From Ochromonas danica (taxonomy: Eukaryota; Sar; Chrysophyceae; Chromulinales; Chromulinaceae): a stretch of 64,000 nucleotides of DNA. Each line of letters opens with the position of its first letter. The stretch's first letter is position 1. This document shows positions 34,435-44,132 of this stretch, piece by piece. Under the pieces are notes generated by a model, which was not told the DNA's origin, did not search any database, and was given only the letters and a program-made list of their open reading frames with translations. The stretch lies in NCBI GenBank assembly GCA_015146655.1, contig VKHL01000004.1, forward strand, positions 186,001 through 250,000, read 5' to 3'. The position numbers and the translations under genes were made by a program.

Positions 34435-34708
34435 TTGTATATTTGCATATGTCGCGTTTGCGTTGACATCTTCCCGATATGTAATGTTTTCTTTACCTAA
34501 TGATCAATTCTTGTTTGACACATGTGTAAGGATCAGTGCTTAAGGAGTTTCTTGATAGAAGAAGAATACTCTTGTAAAGCTCATTGAATTTAATCAATTA
34601 ATATGATGTACTTGACTAAAATGGTGTTAAAAGTACTAAAACAAAATAATAGAACTGAGAATAATATCTGATCAAACGAGGACAGACTGAAGAATAACTC
34701 GCGATCTG

Positions 34709-35743
34709 TTATTGATCTTCCCGAATATCTTCGAATGGCACTGGTTCAATGTCATCGATATCAACATCTTTATCCTGTGAAGAAGGACCGAAGGAGATCA
34801 CTGAAGCCTTGTAGATCTCGAAGCACAAGGGCATTACAGCCATGACAATAGTTGCGGTTACCACAATAGCTGCCCAAGCATCACATAGACTACTAGAATA
34901 GCCACCAACTGTAGAGACTAAGGCTGCCACGAACACCGAAATAGTTCGCAGGGTATCACTACTAACATGAGTCAATGCAGAGATCATGTTCAAATTAGGC
35001 AAGCTCGGCAAGGGTGTAAAAGTACTCTCCCACTCTTCACTTGTCACACTTTGCTCATCCAATAATATAGTCTTCCTTCTTGCATAGAATAATATTGCGG
35101 AGATTAAATCGATGAGGAAATTGCCGGAAGCAAAGGCAAATAGATAGATCACATCCACATCGTCTCCATCTCCATCTTCTCCTTCCATTATGATGCCGAT
35201 AGCATCTGAGGCTATCCAGCCTGTGACACCTAACAAGGCAATAACCGAGAAAATAGGGATAAAGATCTCTAGTACGCGTGTGGCAAAAACGGACAGCTTG
35301 CCATCCTTCCCTTTCACTCGCTCAGCATACATATTAGTAATATACTGACATACCAATGAGAAAGTCAGAGAGAAAGAGAAAAATTTGATATCAATAAAGC
35401 TTCTTACCGTGAAAACATCAACAGACATGGCAGCAGCATCGCCAAGTAGAGAGAGCGAGTTCCCAGCCTGGCCATAAAGCAACAACCATCACGGTTAGAC
35501 ATTATCACCAAATATCATCCTCCCTCATAACACAAAAAGACTTACCAATGCTCCAATAACTTCAGCGATGACAAATAAACCAAACATCACTGCTGTGATT
35601 AGTAAGACATTGAAATTGCTGACTTTTGGTATGACATGATGGGTTACTACTGAATCTTCAGCTGTGGAGGCAGATGTGTCTTTTCTAGCTATTTCTATCC
35701 TCTCTTCAACACTTTCATTATCAACGTTTTCATTATTCTCCAT
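34709..35743 (-). CDS. CDF/SLC30-like metal transporter, copy 2
   Basis: Exons 35546-35743, 35408-35467 and 34709-35344, phase 0 throughout, 297 aa. Same plan as copy 1: TM2 in a 60-base exon reads AGNSLSLLGDAAAMSVDVFT, again lacking the HxxxD His; TM5 has NLNMISALTHVSSDTL with His and Asp in place; TM6 is LCDAWAAIVVTATIVMAVMPL. It ends in an acidic tail (DVDIDDIEPVPFEDIRED) with no cytoplasmic domain. The most divergent member together with copy 1. Continuous open reading through intron 2 is possible in frame, but homology and splice sites support removing it. Confidence 0.82.
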
Positions 35744-36077
35744 TGACTGTGTTATTAGTTTTGAGACTCCTCAATGGTCACCAATTCCCAGCATCTCCGG
35801 ATCCTGAGATCGCGTTCAATCAAAACAAAACGACGGTAAAACTGGGTATAATCGGGTAAAATAACCCCATAATTGTAGTGAAATACTATCAGTACAATCA
35901 CTACTCCATTACTCCTGTGTATGTCATGGATTTTAATTCGGCTTTCAAAATTACAGAATATGATAATAGCTACACCAAAGACGCCATTATATACAGATTC
36001 ATGCAATATCTCTATCTCCCCTCACAATCTAAGAATCGAAAAGCATTGTAAGAATAACCAGAATATTCCTTTGGATC
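35744..36077. other. Intergenic region between CDF-like copies 2 and 3
   Basis: Both neighbours read leftwards, so this is the promoter of copy 2 and the 3' side of copy 3. No gene or repeat recognised. Confidence 0.3.
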
Positions 36078-37030
36078 TTAAACTTCACTGACACTAGAAG
36101 CTCTTTCTTGAACATCTTTCAAGAGAGCGTCGTGTTTCCCAGTAGCAGCTTCAAAGATCTCCTTACAAAGAGGAATAATAGCAATGAGAATAGAGATAGT
36201 TACCACAATCGAAGCCCATGCATCACACAGGCTGCTGTCCAGATGCCCCGCCTCAGCTATGATAGCTGCAACGAAGACGGAAGTGGTACGCATCGTGTCA
36301 CTACCAACATGCGTTAACGCTGAGATCATGTTGAGATTCGGCAACCACCCACGTTTGCTCCAATCTGCGCTTCGTCGATCCAAGCTGAAGGTATGAAGGT
36401 GCTGTTCGTTCTTTAGCACAGTTTCTTTCTTCAAATAGAAGAGAGTAGATGAAATAAAATCGACCACGAAGTTGCCGGATGCAAAGGCAAACAGAAACAC
36501 CACGCTCACATCGTCATTCTCTCCCTTGTTTTTGATTACGGTGATGGCATCCGAAGTAATCCAGCCCGTGACGGCTAACAAGGCACAAACAGAAAAGGAA
36601 GGAATATAGACTTCAAGGAAGCGTTTGGTGCGACCATCAAGACCGCCATGCTTCGCTTTGACGTGTTCAGCATACATGTTGCACACATACTATGTAGGCA
36701 TGGACAGAGCTCAATCAAGTGAAGAAGCAAATGCTCATTGACTTACCGTGAATACATCCACAGCCATGGCAGATCCATCTCCAAGCAAGGAAAGAGAGTT
36801 ACTGGCCTGAGGGAGAGTTAGGTTGCCTTGTAAGTTAGCAACGGCTAGGCGTGAAGGGGATAGAAGGGTCTTACCAAAGCACCAATGATCTCGGCAATGA
36901 CGAATGCACCAAATAGGATAGATGTCCCCAACAAGATCTGAAAGTTGGTTAGGACAGGCTTTGGAAAGGTTGTATGCGCGGGCTTCTCTTCGACATCTTT
37001 AGTAAGATCTTCACACAAAGATTTATCCAT
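36078..37030 (-). CDS. CDF/SLC30-like metal transporter, copy 3
   Basis: Exons 36875-37030, 36747-36806 and 36078-36689, 275 aa. Start chosen at 37030 (MDKSLCED) because it aligns with the starts of copies 4 and 5; an upstream in-frame ATG at 37066 is possible. TM2: ASNSLSLLGDGSAMAVDVFT (His missing). TM5: NLNMISALTHVGSDTM (His and Asp present). TM6: LCDAWASIVVTISILIAIIPL. Its two introns (68 and 57 bases) are almost the same base for base as those of copies 4 and 5, although it lies more than 13 kb away in the opposite orientation. The upstream region also shares blocks with those copies. Confidence 0.85.
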
Positions 37031-37406
37031 TTGCAATCCACAGAAGAAGGTCGAACTGTGTCGCACCAGATAATATCTAAGTCAGATCCAATCAAACAGA
37101 ACTGCGCGCTGCAATTAGAATATGGAAGGCCCGAAGTGTGGAAAGGGCGATGCAATGGCAAGGGGGGGCCATGGACAAGGTGGGTGAGGAGGTGGCAATT
37201 GTTCTGTGAGCGAGCAGCTTGGGCCAGGAAAGTTCTGAGTGCAAGTTCTGACAGAACCACCCCCAACACCAACGATGTCCAGTTGAAATTACAGGAAAAG
37301 ATTCTCCTTCAATCCTTGCTTTTCTTTACCTTAATTTACAAAGTCTGCCTACCTTAAATTACATAATAAATATTCAGTATAAAAAACATAAAACATTTGG
37401 GTTTCA
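37031..37406. promoter_or_regulatory. Promoter region of CDF-like copy 3 with family-shared block
   Basis: On the minus strand, about 37173-37255 reads as GAACTT...TTCCTGGCCC...GAACAATTGCCACCTCCTCA and resembles the block upstream of copies 4 (about 49961-50030) and 5 (about 55030-55097). A second shared stretch, CTTCCATATTCTAA...GCGCAGTTCT, lies at about 37100-37137. Conservation outside the coding region suggests regulatory value or simply recent duplication. No gene in this gap. Confidence 0.45.
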
Positions 37407-38873
37407 CTAGAAGCATCCATAGTGTATGAAAGCAACTTTCTGTATTGTTCGTATTAGTGGTGCAACAACAAGCGAGCAACAACCCCATTGATCTACAGCA
37501 CTCATCATGGGAAGAGTAAACAATGGCATCATTGGTAAAATGCAAGACAGTGTCAAAAGCCAACGCATGACTATGCCAATCGTAGCAACGAGGCGATTCT
37601 TTTCAAATGCTATTCTCTCCGCAGGAAAAGAGAGTCGAACTTGCACTAAATAAAATAAGAAGGCGACCAGAACTATTATATGGATAATTACTGCCAATGG
37701 AGTCCATCCAATCTCAAAAATATGATACCACGCACTCCAGATCGTCAAAACAAACAACACCTCCATGGCAAACCTCCCTCTGCTGGAGTCAAGGTGATCC
37801 TCAAGATCACTTTCGTCAGCTTCTTCGTGCTTAGATACATCCGGAAAGGTTGGCAAAATGGACCACTTCAACTTCTCTACCAAACCTTGATAAACTTTCT
37901 TCACGTAGGCTTCTACAATTAACAGCCCACCTTGCAAAACAAAGAAAGAGAACATCATGGCAGCTTCGATCCAATTAAACGAGCTTAATGTCTTTGGAAA
38001 CGCATGCAAAAGAGCACTCCCTGCAAAGCAAGCCAAGACGGCCACAGGTCTTGAGAACCCCAATTTTCGCACAGGTTTATAGAACGCGGTTTGTAGCTCT
38101 TTTCCTAGTAAGGGATTCCATCGCACGCCCCAAAATTCACTGATCGATAAAGCAAGCAATGGATTGTTGTGATACATATGCTTACCCATCCTCCAACCAG
38201 TTATTAATCCCATAGTAGCGATGAACCAATAGGCAAACTCCAAGGCACATAGAATCCACATCGATCCCACTAATGCGATTGCCATATTCCGATTGGACTG
38301 CGAGATATGAACAGGTATCCATTCTCCAGAAAGGAAGTTGCAAATATCTCCTATGGCAAGCAAGAAGAAACCAAAAGTTGCCTGTGGTAGGGAGGGACAA
38401 ACAGGAGGTGGAATGGATAGTGAACTGTAGTTGATACCAATCACTCTGATTCGAATATTGAGAAAGAGAATCGAAGTTAAACGGTCCAAAAATGTTAACT
38501 GCGTAGTATTCTTAATGTCATCAAGTTTCTTGTTGTTCTTTTTCTCACAGGCAGTGGCTGATGCCGTGACAATATTCATGGCAAAGAGGAAGTTCAACAC
38601 TGCGAGAAATAATCGAAATGCTTTTGAAGGGAGTATAATGGGGATGAAAAGTAATAGAGGAACAATGATGAATCGTAAGGCATAGAGTAAAGCGTTGGGA
38701 GTGGGTGAGGTTTGTGAGAGAATAAGAGCAGCAGCCAGCACACTGATTATTGTAACAACGGCAAATACACACCATCTCAACCAAAACTCTCCATCATTAG
38801 AGAAGGAGGTTGAATAATAGGCATAGTTAACCTCTATCAGATCATTTACCAGAATAGATAAGGCTTCTTTCAT
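37407..38873 (-). CDS. Wax-synthase-type MBOAT acyltransferase
   Basis: Single exon, 488 aa from the ATG at 38873 (MKEALSILV); the frame also extends to 38933. About nine to eleven hydrophobic helices. The signature segment SISEFWGVRWNPLLGKELQTAFYKPV, followed by the region with SRPVAVLACFAGSALLHAFP, matches the long-chain-alcohol O-fatty-acyltransferase (wax synthase, MBOAT_2) family, with His of LLHAFP as the presumed active site. Family members esterify fatty alcohols or diacylglycerol using acyl-CoA in the ER. With DGAT1 at 5 kb this gives two neutral-lipid acyltransferases in the window, though they are not adjacent. Divergent from RAD51B with a gap of about 200 bases. Precise acceptor unknown. 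Confidence 0.82.
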   Translation of the reverse strand: MKEALSILVNDLIEVNYAYYSTSFSNDGEFWLRWCVFAVVTIISVLAAALILSQTSPTPNALLYALRFIIVPLLLFIPIILPSKAFRLFLAVLNFLFAMNIVTASATACEKKNNKKLDDIKNTTQLTFLDRLTSILFLNIRIRVIGINYSSLSIPPPVCPSLPQATFGFFLLAIGDICNFLSGEWIPVHISQSNRNMAIALVGSMWILCALEFAYWFIATMGLITGWRMGKHMYHNNPLLALSISEFWGVRWNPLLGKELQTAFYKPVRKLGFSRPVAVLACFAGSALLHAFPKTLSSFNWIEAAMMFSFFVLQGGLLIVEAYVKKVYQGLVEKLKWSILPTFPDVSKHEEADESDLEDHLDSSRGRFAMEVLFVLTIWSAWYHIFEIGWTPLAVIIHIIVLVAFLFYLVQVRLSFPAERIAFEKNRLVATIGIVMRWLLTLSCILPMMPLFTLPMMSAVDQWGCCSLVVAPLIRTIQKVAFIHYGCF

Positions 38874-39072
38874 GATGAATTTGGACTGTAAAACGTAAAT
38901 GTTGAATTGGACTGCATCACAGCAGAACAACATTGTGGTGTTTAGGCCAGATCTTCAGTCCTCCAAATCCCAAACGTTGAACATATTCCACACAATTCCA
39001 CAAACAATTCCACAAACAATTCCATCATGTCCTGGGTCAAAAACAATCAAATCAAATTGGATTAATAAAAAA

Positions 39073-40152
39073 ATGTCAACAAGACCCTTAACACGTATAC
39101 GAGGTTTAGATATTGAAATTAGTCGATTGTTAAATAATGTTGGAATTACCACAGTACGTGATTTATTACTTGCATCACCACTTAAAATCATGTTAGTGAC
39201 TGATCTCAGTATGAAAGAAGTGCAAAAACTCATCCAATTGGTCAGTGAAGCTGTTGTTCCTGAGTCCAATAGTGCTTTATCCTATCTTCGAGAGCGTACG
39301 ACCAAGCGTCGTTTCCTAGAGACGGGTATAGGAGTTTTAGATCGAGCATTGCATGGTGGTTTATTGTTAGGATCCTTGACAGATATCTGTGGTCAACCTG
39401 GTGTAGGGAAAACTCAATTTTGTATTGGTTGTGTTGTTCAAGCACACGTCATGGGTAAGGAAGGAACTGGAAATAGTGGAACTGCTACTAGTTATGGGGG
39501 TGTCATTTATATTGATACTGAGCATAAGTTTGATCCTATTCGATTGGTTCAAATTGCCACGGAGACTTTCCCCAAGTTATTCTCTTCTACCTATCGCTCT
39601 GATGCTGCACATAAAGTAGATAGTCTATTAGAAGCAGTTAAAGTGAAACGACCGGGCAATTGTCATGACTTTGAACGTACGATGGAGGAGCTACAACAGT
39701 TAGCTATCACAGAGAATGTTCAATTAATTGTCATCGATTCGATTGCTGCATTGATTCGGAAAGAGAGTCTTGATGAGAGGCAAAGAGAATCATTCATTAT
39801 GAAGACTGCTAGTGAGTTAAAGCGACTAGCAGAAGCTTGTAATATTGCTATCTTGGCATGTAATCAAGTGACACCCATGTTGGTTGGAGGAGGAGGAGGT
39901 CAAGCTGGAGAAGGTTTCGGTATGGCGGACATGTTCGGTGATGCCATAGTTAGTGGAGATATGACTTATGTTCCAGCCTTAGGAGCCACATGGCATCATT
40001 GTGTGACGACCAGACTGACACTTTCCCTCTCTTCGCCAGCGGGAGCATCGAATGTCAGAGGGAAGCTCTCTGTTTCCAAATCACCGATTGCAGCACCTCA
40101 GTCTCTGGAATACATCATTGGTATGCGGGGCTTGCAAGCAAGTTCTCTTTAG
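39073..40152 (+). CDS. RAD51B: RAD51B-like recombinase paralog
   Basis: Single exon, 359 aa from ATG 39073; upstream codons back to 38899 are in frame but non-homologous and overlap the neighbouring promoter. N-terminal helix-hairpin-helix-like region (RGLDIEISRLLNNVGITTVRD), linker KRRFLETGIGVLDRALHGG, Walker A GQPGVGKTQFC (107-117; RAD51B has GPPGCGKTQFC), VIYIDTE, and Walker B LIVIDSIAAL (about 218-227). The CNQVTPM segment and the C-terminal LGATWHHCVTTRL also match RAD51 paralogs. RAD51B works with RAD51C/RAD51D/XRCC2 to load RAD51 in homologous recombination repair. The GGGGGQAGEGFG insertion is a local peculiarity. Confidence 0.88.
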   Translation: MSTRPLTRIRGLDIEISRLLNNVGITTVRDLLLASPLKIMLVTDLSMKEVQKLIQLVSEAVVPESNSALSYLRERTTKRRFLETGIGVLDRALHGGLLLGSLTDICGQPGVGKTQFCIGCVVQAHVMGKEGTGNSGTATSYGGVIYIDTEHKFDPIRLVQIATETFPKLFSSTYRSDAAHKVDSLLEAVKVKRPGNCHDFERTMEELQQLAITENVQLIVIDSIAALIRKESLDERQRESFIMKTASELKRLAEACNIAILACNQVTPMLVGGGGGQAGEGFGMADMFGDAIVSGDMTYVPALGATWHHCVTTRLTLSLSSPAGASNVRGKLSVSKSPIAAPQSLEYIIGMRGLQASSL

Positions 40153-40316
40153 GGATGTCTTCGCGCTGAGTTAGTGTGATATAATGTAACTATAGTGTGT
40201 GTGCTGTTGATGCTGTTAATCGATCGAGTTTATCTTTGCCATAAGCAGCTATTTAAGCTATTGGGATCTCATTTTAAACGGAGTCATTTCACTCATCATA
40301 TACAAAGCTCTAAAAT

Positions 40317-41886
40317 TTACTTTAATTTTACCACATTCACTTTTGATGCCAAAATATGATATTTTGTTCGCGCATCCAAATATGTCTGTTACACAAGGAA
40401 TAAAGGACATTAGCATTTTGCAACACGAGGTGTGGTGGATAATGTAAATCTCTACCTGGAGAAAAGAAGGCAGATCTATCTCGCCTGCCGTCAGTTTTCG
40501 CCCTATTTCCTCACTTTCTTGGTCCAACTGATTGCATTTAACACGTACCTACAAATCAAGCCAATGATGGTGTCAAAAGGCATATTGCAGCATTTAGGTA
40601 GAAACCACACCTCTTGCAGAATCTCCTCTGGTTTGGAGGTCATTTGCCTCTGAAAGAGTTCAAATGTTTGCTTGTAATCCTCTACTGACTTCAATAAGAC
40701 AGACTGTTGTTCACTGATGCGCTTCTTTAGATCTTGTAGCTCGTCATTCATCAAGACGTTAGCACTGGCCACCTCTTCATTGGACTGTCTTAACTCGTCG
40801 ATCATGCTGTACATCGCTTTCACTGACTCAACATTTGTATTAACGTGTGCCTATATGCGCATAGTAAATATGCTTAGATTTTTCCATGAAATGTAATCAA
40901 GTGGCCCTTACCATCAAAGCAACTTCATCTCTCAACAGACGCTCCAGTTGAAGATCCGTCATCTTCTCCAACTCAGGAAAGCTGGATGGAATAGAAGGTA
41001 AAGCTAATGGTGTACGAGGTGCAGATTTGAAACTGTCTTTTGTGGACAAATGGTTGGGATCCTGAATACCAGGACTGGGAGAAGCAGCAGGTTTAGAGTC
41101 AACCGCCACTGAAAGAGGAGATGGTTGATTGCTTCGAGCGCTGCCATTCATTCCTGATATGGGTACAACATATGGATGGTAATTTGTGTTATAACCATTG
41201 GAATCCACAGACGTGGATGGACCGCCAAGAGAAGGACGACCTCCCGGCTGCACGCCAGGATAACCACCCAATGAAGACCGCTCAGGACTTGGTAGAGCAA
41301 CGCCAGCACCATTAGGACTGACAACCCCTGCATTCATCAACTATCGAGATGACAGATCAGAAGGTGAGAGAGGACGGTGAGATTTGCACCCCTTGACACT
41401 CACCGCAGATAGCGTTTCCTCGACCACTTCCAATAGAGTGCAATTTTTATTCCAATTTATTAGCTAATATAAAACAAAAAATCAAATTCTCCATGAGATA
41501 AATACATAGGAGCAAGTTAACATGAATAAACAGTTACTTACTTTAGTACATCCATTGACTTGTTTGAACTGATCCAACCATGGATGAGTTACAGGTCCAG
41601 CCACTTGCAAAACTACCACAAAAACATCCAGAACATACCAAAATCATTTAGAATAATCATCTTCCATGTGAATCAACAACTCTACTAGGATGATCCTACC
41701 AGGTCGAATGTGTGGGAAATCGGCAGGAACAAAGATGCGTAATGCATTATTTTGATTATCTACTAAAAACCGAATTTCAAAGAGATTATCATCATTCTGT
41801 GGTCTACGAAGACTAGGAAAAGCATTCTTTAACTGCTTTAACTGTCTTTCTTTATCATCTTCTGATTTCTTTTTTCCCCAAAACAT
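40317..41886 (-). CDS. VPS37: ESCRT-I subunit VPS37
   Basis: Seven exons: 41700-41886, 41542-41612, 41404-41463, 40912-41340, 40611-40850, 40456-40527 and 40317-40385, all GT-AG with matching phases, 375 aa. Start at MFWGKKKSEDD (41886); codons upstream are in frame but not homologous. The N-terminal UEV-like domain reads FPSLRRPQNDDNLFEIRF, FPHIRP/VLQVAGPVTHPWLD and LINWNKNCTLLEVVEETL, as in VPS37A. A Pro/Ser/Gly linker follows, then the Mod(r) coiled-coil domain (FPELEKMTDLQLERLLRDE, LMNDELQDLKKRISEQ), ending in EEIGRKLTAGEIDLPSFLQ and YLDARTKYHILASKV. It acts in endosomal sorting of ubiquitinated cargo with TSG101 and VPS28. Splice choices are supported by homology at each junction. Confidence 0.87.
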
Positions 41887-42143
41887 CCCTTCTCTTTGTT
41901 TTATAAATCTGTTGTTCGTGTTGGGAAAGTTATTATTGATGCGCGGGAATATATTAGTTATAACGTAATATTTTAGAGTTTTCCCTCCTTGCTTGACCGT
42001 TTCACTGCTCTGGCTGTATCGCAGTGGTGCTGAAAGGCGTTGACAAGCAGCAGAAAGAAAGCAAAGAAAGCAGTCGTCGACAACCATAGGGACTCTGACC
42101 ATATTTTTATTTTGGCATTAGATACCTTTACTTACAATTATAA

Positions 42144-43635
42144 ATGACGTTAATTTTGACGAAGGAGGAGTTGGATCGTATTCGAGGCTCTGTGCGTCCC
42201 AAAGATGATGCGATGCGCACATCTGCAATTGACCGTAAAGCACGACTGAAAGCCATGTCAGCTGAGAGAGTAAAGCATTGGCCAAATACACTTGAAGCAC
42301 TTAGAAATAAGAAAGAGACATTTCTCAAGGATCGAGCGGAGAAGGAAGAAGCACGACGACAAGAGATGGATCGACAGGTAGGATTACAACGACTACCTGT
42401 CTTATCAATTTTCTTTATCTGATTGATCTCCGTGTTATCGTTAGGAAGCTGAAATGAAAAGAGAGGCTCGATTAGAAGCTATTCGTCGAGCCAATGAATT
42501 ACTCTACGACCAGACTGACAAGATGAAACTCTTGCGCAGCCAAAAGCTATACGCTGATGTCATTTACGATCGTGTGAAACAGGTTGAAGATAAGCGGTTA
42601 ACGAAAGAACAAAAACAGGAAGAAGAGAAAAAGTATCACGAGGAGATTCTTCGTCAAGTGCGAGATGGTGATGCCCAAGAACGTGAGAAACTTGAACAAC
42701 AGAGAAAAGCAGTTGATGAAGTGAAAAGATCTCGTGCTGAACAGCGAGAAGAGGCAAGAAGAATACGTGAAGAGGTCCTGCGTAAGAATCGAGAGGAAGG
42801 TTTGCGTATGAAGCAAGAAGCCCAGGAGCGATTAGAAGAAGAGTTGCGAGATTATGACCGCAAGCAGAAGTTTATTGCCGAGAATAATCTTCGCACCGCG
42901 CAAGCAAATGCTGAGCTGAAAAAGATCCGCGAAGAATTGGCCGAACAAGAGCGTGTAGCTGATGAAGCAAGAGATGCTGAAAAGGAGAAGATTGAATATC
43001 GAAAACGCATGCTGAAAGAGCTGGAGAAACAACGATTTGAGAAAGCTCAAGAAAATCGTCAAAAGATGATTGATCGTGCAGTTGAGGAGCTTGCTAAACG
43101 TTCCTCTCACGAAGAAGCCATCTTAGAAAAGCAACAACAAGACAAACGTGACCGAGAAGATCGTGAAGAGGCGGAGAAACTGCGCAAGGCAGCTGAGATA
43201 AAGGAGATGTTGGCTCAAAGTCGTACTGAACAAATTGCTGCTCGAGAGAAAGAGCGTCTAAGACAAGAAACAGAGACGAATGAGTTACTTTCTCGTTGGC
43301 GAGTTGAAAATGAAGCTGCTATGCAAGCTGAGAAAGAAAAGCTTCAAGCGGCTCGTATGGAGACGATTCGTTTAAAGCAACAGCAATTTGAGGATGGCAA
43401 AGAAGCAGCTCGTCTACGTGCTGAGGCTAAAATGGTTGAAATCGAACAACAGCGTTTCCTCAACTCTATTGATACTCAAGATGATAAACGATTTATTGAA
43501 CAATGCAAAGCTGAGATTGAGCGCAATGTCAAGCTGGGCAAGCCCATCTATACGTTACTACGTGCTTTAGAATATGAACAACCAGCACTCCTAGCAGCAC
43601 AGACTGTCAAAGTTGAACGACCCAAGAAGATGTGA
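42144..43635 (+). CDS. CFAP210-like (CCDC173/trichoplein-type) axonemal coiled-coil protein
   Basis: Exons 42144-42377 and 42445-43635 (67-base intron, phase 0), 474 aa, almost entirely charged coiled coil. The N-terminus TKEELDRIRGS and the region REARLEAIRRANELLYDQTD followed by KMKLLRSQKLYADVIYDRVKQ match CFAP210/CCDC173, a microtubule inner protein of ciliary doublets. The C-terminal GKPIYTLLRALEYEQPALLAA looks conserved and non-coiled. Related families with the trichoplein domain (CFAP45, MNS1) are possible alternatives. Divergent from VPS37 with 257 bases between starts. Implies that the organism builds cilia. Confidence 0.78.
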
Positions 43636-44132
43636 GAAGTTTCATACCAAGACCATTTTTTGTAATGGGCAAAAGATAAACGAAAATAGTTGAAACGGTG
43701 TAACTTCTTTTCTTGTATATAGTGCGTAGGTGTTGTTGTAGTTATTTGCTTTCTGTGCTGTGGTATTAGCTTGCTAATTTAACAATGATGACAATAACAA
43801 GAAGATGTTTTGAGCCAGAATTGTTAACATGAGGAAGCTATTCACAATCGTAGATATTCCTAACTTTTAGTTAATAACCCAATAACGTGGGTTACGCTAA
43901 CTTGGAATGGAATCCAGAGCCGAGAGGGGGTGGAATCCAGGGAATGGAACTGGTAAAAGACGACAAATGATGGAAATCGAATGGAATAGTATTTTTATGT
44001 GATCATCAAGTCCAAGCCCCTCCAAGTTACCTCATTAGCCGGTCAGTCTGAAGGTTTTCTCGTCAGGAGATTAGTATAGGCCTCTTGATTGGAAACGCAG
44101 GATACAATCAATTAGTAAAACATAAAGCAGGA
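43636..44132. other. Intergenic region, no feature seen
   Basis: Between the CFAP210-like stop and the glycosyltransferase start. There is a short purine-rich stretch with repeated GGAATCCAG / GGAATGGAA words near 43907-43950. No gene or RNA recognised. Confidence 0.3.
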
